Assembly (NCBI RefSeq): GCF_026339955.1
Contig: NZ_JAPEPW010000001.1
Coordinates: forward strand, 3,808,501 to 3,872,500
Length of the DNA: 64,000 bases
Source of the DNA: Streptomyces sp. NBC_01549
Lineage (GTDB): Bacteria; Actinomycetota; Actinomycetes; Streptomycetales; Streptomycetaceae
Direction: 5' to 3'
A program made the translations under genes and the position numbers. Below the pieces are notes generated by a model. The model saw only the letters and a program-made list of their open reading frames with translations, ran no database searches and was not told where the DNA came from. This document shows positions 34,582 to 42,466 of the stretch, piece after piece. Positions within the stretch are counted from its first letter, which is position 1, and every line of letters starts with the position of its first letter.

Positions 34582-36321
34582 CTAGACCCAGGTGTCCAGC
34601 CACATCCGGGAGCGCCATTGCTCTATCGGGATCGACGTGCCCGTGTACAGGGGCCAGAAGTAGATGAAGTTCCAGGCGATCAGGAGGACCAGGACGCCCG
34701 CGCTCGCGGCGCCGATGACGCGGCGGCGTTCCGTGGAGCCGGGTGGGCCGAGGATCGCGCCGATCATCATGGCGACCGCCAGGCACAGGAACGGGACGAA
34801 GATGATCGCGTAGAAGAAGAAGATCGTCCGCTCCTGGTACATGAACCAGGGCAGGTAGCCGGCCGCGATGCCGCAGGTGATCGCGCCCGCCCGCCAGTCA
34901 CGGCGGAACGCCCAGCGCCACAGGACGTAGACGATCGCGAAGCAGGCGGCCCACCAGAGGAGGGGCGTGCCCAGGGCCAGGACCTCGCGGGCGCACTTGC
35001 CGCCCGCGTCGACCGGGCAGCCGTCCTTGCCGGGCAGCGGGGACTCGTAGAAGTACGAGACCGGGCGGCCCAGGACGAGCCAGCTCCACGGGTTCGACTG
35101 GTAGGTGTGCGGGGACGAGAGGCCGACGTGGAACTCGTACACCTCGTGCTCGTAGTGCCACAGGCTGCGCAGCCAGTCGGGCAGGAAGGTCCAGCTGCCG
35201 CCCTTGCCGTCGGTCGCCGCCCAGTTGCGGAAGTAGCCGCCCTTGCCGTTGGCGGGGGAGAGGATCCAGCCGGTCCAGGAGATGAAGTACGTGGCGATCG
35301 CCACCGGGACCGTCGCGAGGAACGTGATGCCGGTGTCGTGCTTGAGGGCCGCCAGATACGGGTGACGGGCGCCCGCGACCCGGCGCGCGCCGACGTCCCA
35401 CAGGACCGCCATCAGACAGAACGCGAAGAGGATGTACAGGCCGCTCCACTTGGTGCCGAGGGCCAGGCCCAGCATCAGACCGGCCGTCCAGCGCCAGGGG
35501 CGCCAGCCGAGCCGGGTGGTCTCGGCGACGTGCGCGTCGGGGCGTACGACGCCGTCCGCGTCCGGGGGCAGGGCGGCCGCCAGTCGGGCACGCGCGCGGT
35601 CGCGGTCCACGATCAGACAGCCGAAGGCCGCCAGCACGAAGAACATCAGCACACCGTCGAGCAGCGAGGTGCGGCTCATCACGAAGTGCAGCCCGTCCAC
35701 CGCCATCAGCGCGCCGGCCAGACAGCCCAGGAACGTCGAGCGGAACATCCGGCGCCCGATCCGGCACAGCAGCAGCACCGACAGGGTGCCGAGCAGCGCC
35801 GTCATGAAACGCCAGCCGAACGGATTGAAGCCGAACATCCATTCGCCGAGCCCGATGACGTACTTGCCGACCGGGGGATGCACCACGTAGGCGGCGTCGG
35901 AGGGGATGCCGACGTGCCCGTTGTTCTGCAGGATCAGGTCGTTGGCGTTCTTGTCCCAGTTGACCTCGTACCCGCGGTGGATCAGCGCCCAGGCGTCCTT
36001 GGCGTAGTAGGTCTCGTCGAATATCACCGCCTTCGGGCTGCCCAGGTTCCAGAACCGCATCAGCCCCGCCATCAGGGTCACGAGCAGCGGGCCGCCCCAG
36101 CCCGACCAGCGCGTGATGCGCTCAGCGACCTCCTGACGCATCCCGAACGCCGCCCAGATCCTGGGACTGGGCTCGGCGTACGGCGGCACGAGCCGATCAC
36201 GCACATCGCTTCTGGGCGGCGCGGTATATCCGAAGCGGCGCAGCCGCTGCTGCCACGACGGCCGCCGTTCTTCGGCTGCCTGGCCCTGCCGGGTGTCCGT
36301 GGAGGACGCGGTACTGGTCAC
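34582..36321 (-). CDS. pmt: Protein O-mannosyltransferase (PMT family)
   Basis: 579 residues, a GT39-type polytopic enzyme that transfers mannose from polyprenyl phosphate to secreted proteins. The first external loop has F-D-E-T-Y-Y-A-K-D, with the acidic catalytic residue, and later V-V-H-P-P-V-G-K-Y. Roughly ten membrane helices follow. In S. coelicolor the homologue is needed for phage phiC31 infection. GTG 36321 is preceded by TACGAT at 36333-36328, six bases away, so the mRNA may be leaderless. Divergent from rsmI. Confidence 0.92.
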   Translation of the reverse strand: MTSTASSTDTRQGQAAEERRPSWQQRLRRFGYTAPPRSDVRDRLVPPYAEPSPRIWAAFGMRQEVAERITRWSGWGGPLLVTLMAGLMRFWNLGSPKAVIFDETYYAKDAWALIHRGYEVNWDKNANDLILQNNGHVGIPSDAAYVVHPPVGKYVIGLGEWMFGFNPFGWRFMTALLGTLSVLLLCRIGRRMFRSTFLGCLAGALMAVDGLHFVMSRTSLLDGVLMFFVLAAFGCLIVDRDRARARLAAALPPDADGVVRPDAHVAETTRLGWRPWRWTAGLMLGLALGTKWSGLYILFAFCLMAVLWDVGARRVAGARHPYLAALKHDTGITFLATVPVAIATYFISWTGWILSPANGKGGYFRNWAATDGKGGSWTFLPDWLRSLWHYEHEVYEFHVGLSSPHTYQSNPWSWLVLGRPVSYFYESPLPGKDGCPVDAGGKCAREVLALGTPLLWWAACFAIVYVLWRWAFRRDWRAGAITCGIAAGYLPWFMYQERTIFFFYAIIFVPFLCLAVAMMIGAILGPPGSTERRRVIGAASAGVLVLLIAWNFIYFWPLYTGTSIPIEQWRSRMWLDTWV

Positions 36322-36415
36322 CGCGCCATCGTAGGGAACAGGTCTGTGGGAGTCCCGTGCACGGGCCTAATGGGTGGATGCGGCTGCCGCCGAATGCCCC
36401 TGCGAGGATGGAAGT

Positions 36416-37273
36416 GTGACAGGAACCCTTGTTTTGGCCGGCACCCCCATCGGCGACGTGGCCGACGCCCCGCCCCGGCTCGCCCAGGAGCTGGCGGGCG
36501 CGGACGTCGTCGCAGCCGAGGACACCCGCAGGCTGCGCCGGCTCACCCAGGCGCTGGGCGTTCAGCCCACCGGGCGCGTGGTGTCGTACTTCGAGGGGAA
36601 CGAGGCCGCCCGCACGCCCGAACTCGTCGAGGCGCTGGCCGGCGGGGCGCGCGTGCTGCTGGTGACCGACGCCGGGATGCCGTCCGTCTCCGACCCCGGG
36701 TACCGGCTGGTCGCCGCGGCCGTCGAGAAGGACATCAAGGTCACCGCCGTACCCGGCCCGTCCGCCGTGCTCACCGCGCTCGCGCTGTCCGGGCTGCCCG
36801 TCGACCGCTTCTGCTTCGAGGGGTTCCTGCCGAGGAAGGCGGGCGAGCGGTTGTCCCGGCTGCGGGAGGTCGAGGGCGAGCGCCGCACGATGGTCTACTT
36901 CGAGGCCCCCCACCGCCTCGACGACACCCTCGCCGCGATGGCCGAGGTCTTCGGCGACGGGCGGCGGGCCGCCGTCTGCCGCGAGCTGACCAAGACGTAC
37001 GAGGAGATCAAGCGCGGCCCGCTGGGCGAGCTGGCGGCCTGGGCCGCCGAGGGCGTACGCGGGGAGATCACGGTGGTGGTCGAGGGCGCGCCGGACAAGG
37101 GTGCCGAGGAACTGGACGCGGCCGAACTGGTGCGCAGGGTGCGGGTGCGCGAAGAGGCGGGAGAGCGCCGCAAGGAGGCTATCGCGGCGGTCGCGGCCGA
37201 GGCGGGGATTCCCAAGCGCGATGTCTTCGATGCGGTGGTCGCGGCAAAGAACGCGGCGCACAGCGCCCCATAG
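36416..37273 (+). CDS. rsmI: 16S rRNA 2'-O-ribose C1402 methyltransferase
   Basis: 285 residues, usual for RsmI, which methylates C1402 in the decoding centre using SAM. Motifs: L-V-L-A-G-T-P-I-G at the start, A-E-D-T-R, S-D-A-G-M-P-S-V-S-D-P-G, V-P-G-P-S-A-V-L-T-A-L, F-E-G-F-L-P-R-K and F-E-A-P-H-R. GTG 36416 follows GAGGA at 8 bases. Confidence 0.95.
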   Translation: MTGTLVLAGTPIGDVADAPPRLAQELAGADVVAAEDTRRLRRLTQALGVQPTGRVVSYFEGNEAARTPELVEALAGGARVLLVTDAGMPSVSDPGYRLVAAAVEKDIKVTAVPGPSAVLTALALSGLPVDRFCFEGFLPRKAGERLSRLREVEGERRTMVYFEAPHRLDDTLAAMAEVFGDGRRAAVCRELTKTYEEIKRGPLGELAAWAAEGVRGEITVVVEGAPDKGAEELDAAELVRRVRVREEAGERRKEAIAAVAAEAGIPKRDVFDAVVAAKNAAHSAP

Positions 37274-37473
37274 AAGAGCAAAGGGCCGGCACGGAAAGCA
37301 AAGCTCAGGCCGTGTCTTTGAGGCATTCCGACAAGGAAAGGCCAAAACGACTCCAATAGTCGACAGGCCTGATGCGTTCCCGCGCGGAGAAGCGTCCACT
37401 GGTTGAAGGGACGTACCCGTCCCTCGCCCCCGCCGACCGGGGGCGCTTGTCCAGCGGAACAGCAGGAGCTGGC

Positions 37474-37908
37474 ATGAGTGAGATCGCAGGGCAGACCGGC
37501 AACCGCAGCGCGGCGACCGCCGTCGTCAACGAGTCGTATTCCTTCGCTTGCATGCGCTGCGGGCACGGCTGGGAGCAGTCGTTCGAGATAGAGCACCACC
37601 GCGACGCCGAGGGCGGCGAGTTCGTGACGTACGTGGCGGACGGCCATGTCGTGCCGTCGCCGCTGAGCCGGCCCTCCTGCCAGAACTGCGACGGACACGT
37701 GGTGCGCATCATGCGTGCCGGACAGGTGTCCTCCGTGCAGAACTCCATGCACCAGCATGCGCACCGCCCGGTGGCCGCCCACCCCGAGCAGGCCCGCGAC
37801 GAACAGGTCCACGACGAGGCCGTCGGCCAGCCGGCCGTGCCCGGGGAGCCCCACCACTGGCACCTCTCGGACCTGCTGCACCCCTTCCACCACCGCAAGG
37901 CGGGCTGA
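37474..37908 (+). CDS. Zinc-ribbon protein with His-rich C-terminus
   Basis: 144 residues of unknown function. C26-x2-C29 and C69-x2-C72 form a zinc ribbon around a small beta domain (E-Q-S-F-E-I, F-V-T-Y-V-A-D-G). The last 35 residues hold many histidines (H-H-W-H-L, L-L-H-P-F-H-H). ATG 37474 is preceded by GGAG. No membrane segment. It could bind nucleic acid or metal; nothing in the neighbourhood decides. Confidence 0.8.
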   Translation: MSEIAGQTGNRSAATAVVNESYSFACMRCGHGWEQSFEIEHHRDAEGGEFVTYVADGHVVPSPLSRPSCQNCDGHVVRIMRAGQVSSVQNSMHQHAHRPVAAHPEQARDEQVHDEAVGQPAVPGEPHHWHLSDLLHPFHHRKAG

Positions 37909-37967
37909 TCGCGGGAGCGGGAGCGCGGTGACCTCGCTCGGGTGAGGTCCGGCCCGCACCCTTCGCG

Positions 37968-38013
37968 GGATCGGGGGCATGCCCTCCTTTCGTAGGATCG
38001 GGGCATGCCCTCC
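37968..38013 (+). repeat. Duplicated translation-start region of tatD
   Basis: GGATCGGGGGCATGCCCTCC (37968-37987) is repeated as GGATCGGGGCATGCCCTCC (37995-38013) with one base missing. Both copies contain a ribosome-site-like GGAT and an ATG; only the second ATG (38005) opens the tatD frame. A local duplication is the likely cause. Confidence 0.75.
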
Positions 38014-38877
38014 GACAAGACCGAAGCGCCACCGCTCCCCGATCCACTGCGCGTCCCCGTCGCCGACTCGCACACCCACCTCGACATGCAGTCCGGCACT
38101 GTCGACGAAGGCCTCGCCAAGGCCGCCTCGGTCGGCGTGACCACGGTCGTGCAGGTCGGCTGCGACCTGAAGGGCTCCCGCTGGGCGGCCGAGACCGCCG
38201 CCGCGCACGAGGCCGTCCACGCCACCGTCGCCCTGCACCCCAACGAGGCACCCCGTATCGTGCACGGCGACCCCGACGGCTGGTCCCGCCAGGGCGCACG
38301 GAAGCCCGGCGGCGACGGCGCCCTGGACGAGGCCCTGGCCGAGATCGACCGCCTCGCCGCCCTTCCCCAGGTCAAGGGCGTCGGCGAGACCGGGCTCGAC
38401 TACTTCCGTACGGGCCCCGAAGGCAAGGCCGCCCAGGAGCGCTCCTTCCGCGCCCACATAGAGATCGCCAAGCGGCACGGAAAAGCCCTGGTCATCCACG
38501 ACCGCGACGCCCACGCCGACGTGCTGCGCGTCCTGAAGGAGGAGGGCGCGCCCGAGCGGACCGTCTTCCACTGCTACTCCGGCGACGCGGCGATGGCCGA
38601 AATCTGCGCCCACGCCGGGTACTACATGTCCTTCGCCGGAAACATGACCTTCAAGAACGCCCAGCCACTGCGCGACGCGCTGGCCGTGGCCCCCCTGGAG
38701 CTCGTCCTCGTCGAGACCGACGCCCCCTTCCTGACCCCCGCCCCGTACCGCGGACGGCCTAACGCGCCGTATCTCATTCCGGTCACGGTTCGCGCCATGG
38801 CGGCCGTGCGGGGCATCGACGAGGACGCGCTGGCAACGGCGCTCGCGGCGAACACGGCGCGCGCCTTCGGTTACTGA
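38005..38877 (+). CDS. tatD: TatD-family metal-dependent DNase
   Basis: 290 residues of the amidohydrolase-type barrel. D-S-H23-T-H25-L-D at the N-terminus binds one metal, with G-E-T-G-L-D-Y-F, V-I-H-D-R-D, H-C-Y-S-G-D and V-E-T-D-A-P-F-L providing the remaining ligands. TatD enzymes degrade DNA 3'-5'. The gene often lies next to rpf, as here. Confidence 0.92.
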   Translation: MPSDKTEAPPLPDPLRVPVADSHTHLDMQSGTVDEGLAKAASVGVTTVVQVGCDLKGSRWAAETAAAHEAVHATVALHPNEAPRIVHGDPDGWSRQGARKPGGDGALDEALAEIDRLAALPQVKGVGETGLDYFRTGPEGKAAQERSFRAHIEIAKRHGKALVIHDRDAHADVLRVLKEEGAPERTVFHCYSGDAAMAEICAHAGYYMSFAGNMTFKNAQPLRDALAVAPLELVLVETDAPFLTPAPYRGRPNAPYLIPVTVRAMAAVRGIDEDALATALAANTARAFGY

Positions 38878-38949
38878 GGGATAACGCTTCCGGCCATTTC
38901 CCGAGGTCCCACCTCAGGGCAGTGTCGCGACACAGCGTAGCCGCGTTGC

Positions 38950-38979
38950 TTGGGAGAGTGACGACCGCTCCGCTAGGTT
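38950..38979 (+). promoter_or_regulatory. Promoter of the rpf gene
   Basis: TTGGGA (38950-38955) and TAGGTT (38974-38979) are spaced by 18 bases, good vegetative hexamers. The mRNA leader to GTG 39017 would be about 30 bases, too short for the c-di-AMP riboswitch found before some other Streptomyces rpf genes. Confidence 0.55.
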
Positions 38980-39016
38980 CTGGTCGCCCGATCTGGATCC
39001 CCAGGAGCATGTCGTC

Positions 39017-40426
39017 GTGAGCAACTCGCCCAAGTCGCCCAAGTCGCAGTACGAGATGTATGGCCTGACTGGAACGTCGTTCGAGGGCCACGAGCAGCCG
39101 CCGTACGGTGCCCCAAGCCCGGACCGCGGCGGCTACATGGACACCTACCGGCCTGCGTACGAGGCACTGGCGGCATCCCAGGCGCCGACCGAGCCGATAC
39201 TGCCCCGGCAGACGCCGACGTTGGTGCAGACGCAGATGCAGACGCGGGTGTTCGGGGATCCGGCGGGGGAGCCCCGGCCCGGCGGGCGGGCCGCTGCCCG
39301 GCGCGCCGCCCGGCGTCGGCGCGCCGCCGAGCGTCCCGACCCGCTGCGTCGGCTGCTGCCCCAGGCGCTGGTCGTCGCCTTCCTCGCCGGTGGCGCCTCC
39401 GCCTTCGTCGCCAGCGACAAAGCCATCGAGCTCAGCGTCGACGGGAAGACGCGCACGCTGCACACCTTCGCCGACGACGTGACCGAACTGCTCGCCGAGG
39501 AGGGCGTACGGGTCGGCGAGCACGACGTCGTCGCGCCCGCCCCCGGCACCGCGCTGAGCAGCGGCGACGAGATCGCGGTCCACCACGGGCGGCCCGTGCG
39601 GCTCACCCTCGACGGACAGCCGCACGAGGTGTGGACGACGGCGCACACGGTGGACGGGGCACTCCAGCAGCTCGGGGTGCGCGCCGAGGGGGCGTATCTG
39701 TCGACCTCACGCTCCCGGCGCATCGGCCGGGAGGGTCTCGCCCTCGACGTCCGCACCGAGCGGACGGTGACGATCATGGTGGACGGGCGGGCGCGGACGA
39801 TCCGGACGAACGCGGCGACCGTGGGCGAGGCCGTCGAGGAGGCCGGGATCACCCTCCACGGCCAGGACACGACGTCCGTCCCGCCCGAGAGCTTCCCCCG
39901 GGACGGACAGACGGTCAGCGTCATGCGGATCACCGGTACCAGGGAGGTCCGCGAGGAGCTGATCCCCTTCCCGACGACACGGGTGACCGACCCCTTGCTG
40001 TTCCGTGGCAGCGAGGTCGTCGACCGGGCCGGGGAGCCCGGGGCCCGGCGGGTCACCTACCTGCTGCGGACCGTCAACGGGGTCGGGCAGAAGCCGCGGA
40101 TGCTCGGGGACGAGGTGGTGCGGGAGCCCCGGGAGCAGGTGGTGCGGGTCGGTACGATGCCGCGGCCCGATTCCGCGCAGGGCGCGGACCGTCTGAACTG
40201 GGCCGGGCTCGCGACGTGTGAGTCCGGCGGTCGGGCCGATGCCGTGGATCCCTCCGGTACCTATGGCGGCCTGTACCAGTTCGACAAGCACACCTGGCAC
40301 GCACTCGGCGGTACCGGGCGGCCTCAGGACGCGTCGGCCGCGGAGCAGACCCGCCGGGCGAAGAAGCTGTACATGCGACGGGGCGCGAGCCCCTGGCCGC
40401 ACTGCGGAGCCCACCTCCACGACTGA
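39017..40426 (+). CDS. Resuscitation-promoting factor (RpfB-like architecture)
   Basis: 469 residues. A long cytoplasmic N-terminus (1-112) rich in Pro and Arg precedes one membrane helix (about 115-131). Three DUF348-like repeats and a G5 domain follow. The C-terminal lysozyme-like Rpf domain starts at about 393 with L-N-W-A-G-L-A-T-C-E402-S-G-G; E402 is the catalytic Glu and two Cys (401 and 463) can form the known disulfide. Rpf enzymes cut peptidoglycan during spore germination or resuscitation. GTG 39017 follows AGGAG. The 110-residue cytoplasmic extension is longer than in mycobacterial RpfB. Confidence 0.9.
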   Translation: MSNSPKSPKSQYEMYGLTGTSFEGHEQPPYGAPSPDRGGYMDTYRPAYEALAASQAPTEPILPRQTPTLVQTQMQTRVFGDPAGEPRPGGRAAARRAARRRRAAERPDPLRRLLPQALVVAFLAGGASAFVASDKAIELSVDGKTRTLHTFADDVTELLAEEGVRVGEHDVVAPAPGTALSSGDEIAVHHGRPVRLTLDGQPHEVWTTAHTVDGALQQLGVRAEGAYLSTSRSRRIGREGLALDVRTERTVTIMVDGRARTIRTNAATVGEAVEEAGITLHGQDTTSVPPESFPRDGQTVSVMRITGTREVREELIPFPTTRVTDPLLFRGSEVVDRAGEPGARRVTYLLRTVNGVGQKPRMLGDEVVREPREQVVRVGTMPRPDSAQGADRLNWAGLATCESGGRADAVDPSGTYGGLYQFDKHTWHALGGTGRPQDASAAEQTRRAKKLYMRRGASPWPHCGAHLHD

Positions 40427-40497
40427 CGGGCACGTCGGCCGCGGGCCGGCGGGGGTTGCTCGCGCCCACGCGGCGAAGCCGCATATTCAGCAACGCC

Positions 40498-40518
40498 CCG
40501 CGCCCCTGCGGGGCGCGG
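40498..40518 (+). terminator. Terminator between rpf and ksgA
   Basis: CCGCGCCCC (40498-40506) and GGGGCGCGG (40510-40518) form a perfect 9-bp stem with a 3-base loop. Confidence 0.8.
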
Positions 40519-40530
40519 CCCGCACCCCCG

Positions 40531-40542
40531 TAGTCTTGGTGC
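40531..40542 (+). promoter_or_regulatory. -10 element placing the ksgA mRNA start on its GTG
   Basis: TAGTCT (40531-40536) lies exactly 6 bases before GTG 40543 and there is no ribosome site, so ksgA is probably leaderless. Confidence 0.5.
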
Positions 40543-41439
40543 GTGAACAGCCCCACCCCCGACGCCCTCCTGGGCCCCGCCGACGTCCGCGAGCTCGCGG
40601 GTGCCCTCGGTGTGCGGCCCACCAAGCAGCGCGGCCAGAACTTTGTGATCGACGCCAACACCGTGCGCCGCATCGTGCGCACCGCCGGCGTACGGGACGA
40701 CGACGTGGTTGTCGAGGTCGGCCCCGGCCTCGGTTCGCTCACCCTCGCGCTGCTGGAGGCGGCCGACCGGGTCGTCGCGGTGGAGATCGACGACGTGCTC
40801 GCGGGGGCGCTCCCCGCGACCATCGCCGCCCGTATGCCGACCCGCGCCGACCGCTTCGCACTCGTGCACTCCGACGCCATGCACGTGGACGAGCTTCCGG
40901 GCCCCGCCCCCACCGCTCTCGTCGCGAACCTTCCGTACAACGTCGCCGTACCCGTGCTGCTGCACATGCTCGACACCTTCCCGACCATCGAGCGCACGCT
41001 GGTGATGGTGCAGGCCGAGGTCGCCGACCGGCTCGCCGCGGACCCCGGCTCGAAGGTGTACGGCGTGCCGAGCGTCAAGGCCAACTGGTACGCCGACGTG
41101 AAGCGGGCCGGCTCCATCGGGCGGAACGTCTTCTGGCCCGCGCCGAACGTCGACAGTGGCCTCGTGTCGCTGGTCAGGCGCGCGGAGCCCATCAAGACCA
41201 CGGCCTCCAAGCGCGAGGTCTTCGCGGTCGTCGACGCCGCCTTCGCCCAGCGGCGCAAGACGCTGCGCGCCGCCCTCGCCGGGTGGGCCGGTTCCGCGGC
41301 CGCCGCCGAGGTGGCGCTCGTCGCCGCCGGGGTCTCGCCGCAGGCCCGCGGGGAGTCGCTGACGGTGGAGGAGTTCGCCCGAATCGCCGAGAACAAGGCC
41401 GAGAACAAGGCCGAGAACAAGGAGAGCGCTCAGCCGTGA
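40543..41439 (+). CDS. rsmA: 16S rRNA dimethyladenosine transferase
   Basis: 298 residues (KsgA), dimethylates A1518/A1519 of 16S rRNA. SAM motif V-E-V-G-P-G-L-G-S-L-T and target motif N-L-P-Y-N are present, with the N-terminal Q-R-G-Q-N-F preceding. The C-terminus ends in three tandem A-E-N-K units, likely a slippage expansion. Its stop overlaps the ispE start (GTGA). Confidence 0.95.
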   Translation: MNSPTPDALLGPADVRELAGALGVRPTKQRGQNFVIDANTVRRIVRTAGVRDDDVVVEVGPGLGSLTLALLEAADRVVAVEIDDVLAGALPATIAARMPTRADRFALVHSDAMHVDELPGPAPTALVANLPYNVAVPVLLHMLDTFPTIERTLVMVQAEVADRLAADPGSKVYGVPSVKANWYADVKRAGSIGRNVFWPAPNVDSGLVSLVRRAEPIKTTASKREVFAVVDAAFAQRRKTLRAALAGWAGSAAAAEVALVAAGVSPQARGESLTVEEFARIAENKAENKAENKESAQP

Positions 41440-42380
41440 CGGAGCCGAAGACGAAGAAGGACACCGTCACCGTTCGCGTCCCCGCCAAGGTCAACGTCCA
41501 GCTCGCCGTCGGCGCCGCCCGCCCCGACGGCTTCCACGACCTGGCCAACGTCTTCCTCGCAGTAGGGCTGTACGACGAGGTCACCGTGACGCCCGCGGAC
41601 GAGCTGCGCATCACCTGCGAGGGCCCGGACGCCGACCAGGTCCCCCTCGACACCACGAACCTGGCGGCCCGCGCGGCCCTCGAACTCGCCCGCCGCCACG
41701 GCATCGAACCGAGGGTCCACCTCCACATCGCCAAGGACATCCCCGTCGCGGGCGGCATGGCGGGCGGCAGCGCCGACGGCGCCGGCGCGCTGCTCGCCTG
41801 CGACGCCCTGTGGGGGACGAACGCCTCCCGCGAGGAACTCCTCGACATCTGCGCCGAGTTGGGCAGCGACGTGCCGTTCAGCCTGGTGGGCGGGGCGGCG
41901 CTGGGCGTCGGACGGGGCGAGCAGTTGCGGACGCTCGAGGTCGGCGGGACCTTCCACTGGGTCTTCGCGATCGCCGAGCGCGGGCTGTCGACCCCGGCGG
42001 TCTTCCGGGAGTTCGACCGGATGAACGAGGGCGTACGGATCCCGGAGCCGGTCGCCTCGCAGGAACTGTTCGACGCGCTGGCGAAGGGAGACGCCGGAGC
42101 CCTCGCCCGCGCCGTCTCCAACGACCTCCAGCCCGCCGCCCTCTCCCTCTTCCCGGCCCTCGCCGACACGCTCGCCGCGGGGCGGGACGCCGGTGCGCTC
42201 GCGGCCCTGGTCTCCGGATCCGGTCCGACCACGGCGTTCCTCGCGGCGGACGCCGAGTCCGCGCGGTCGGTCGCCGACGCGCTGCGCGCCTCCGGCACCT
42301 GCCGCACGGTACGGATCACCGACGGCCCCGCCCCCGGCGCGACGGTCGTGCCAGTAGCTGAAGCTCATACGAACGCCTGA
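41436..42380 (+). CDS. ispE: 4-diphosphocytidyl-2-C-methyl-D-erythritol kinase
   Basis: 314 residues, GHMP kinase of the MEP isoprenoid pathway. Substrate motif P-A-K-V-N-V-Q-L near the start, the ATP loop P-V-A-G-G-M-A-G-G-S-A-D, and the C-terminal S-G-S-G-P-T are present. GTG 41436 overlaps the ksgA stop, so the two are coupled; the ksgA-ispE order is common in actinobacteria. Confidence 0.95.
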   Translation: MTEPKTKKDTVTVRVPAKVNVQLAVGAARPDGFHDLANVFLAVGLYDEVTVTPADELRITCEGPDADQVPLDTTNLAARAALELARRHGIEPRVHLHIAKDIPVAGGMAGGSADGAGALLACDALWGTNASREELLDICAELGSDVPFSLVGGAALGVGRGEQLRTLEVGGTFHWVFAIAERGLSTPAVFREFDRMNEGVRIPEPVASQELFDALAKGDAGALARAVSNDLQPAALSLFPALADTLAAGRDAGALAALVSGSGPTTAFLAADAESARSVADALRASGTCRTVRITDGPAPGATVVPVAEAHTNA

Positions 42381-42466
42381 AGCCGGTGGGGCGGGAGGTG
42401 TGGCTCGGGGGGTGATGGAGCCGGACTACCCTTGAGGGTCGATCGTCCCCCTTGTTCAGGAGAGAA

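Noticed and set aside
38878..39016. c-di-AMP (ydaO-type) riboswitch before rpf
   Set aside because: The gap is only 139 bases, the likely promoter leaves a leader of about 30 bases, and no riboswitch core motifs are seen.
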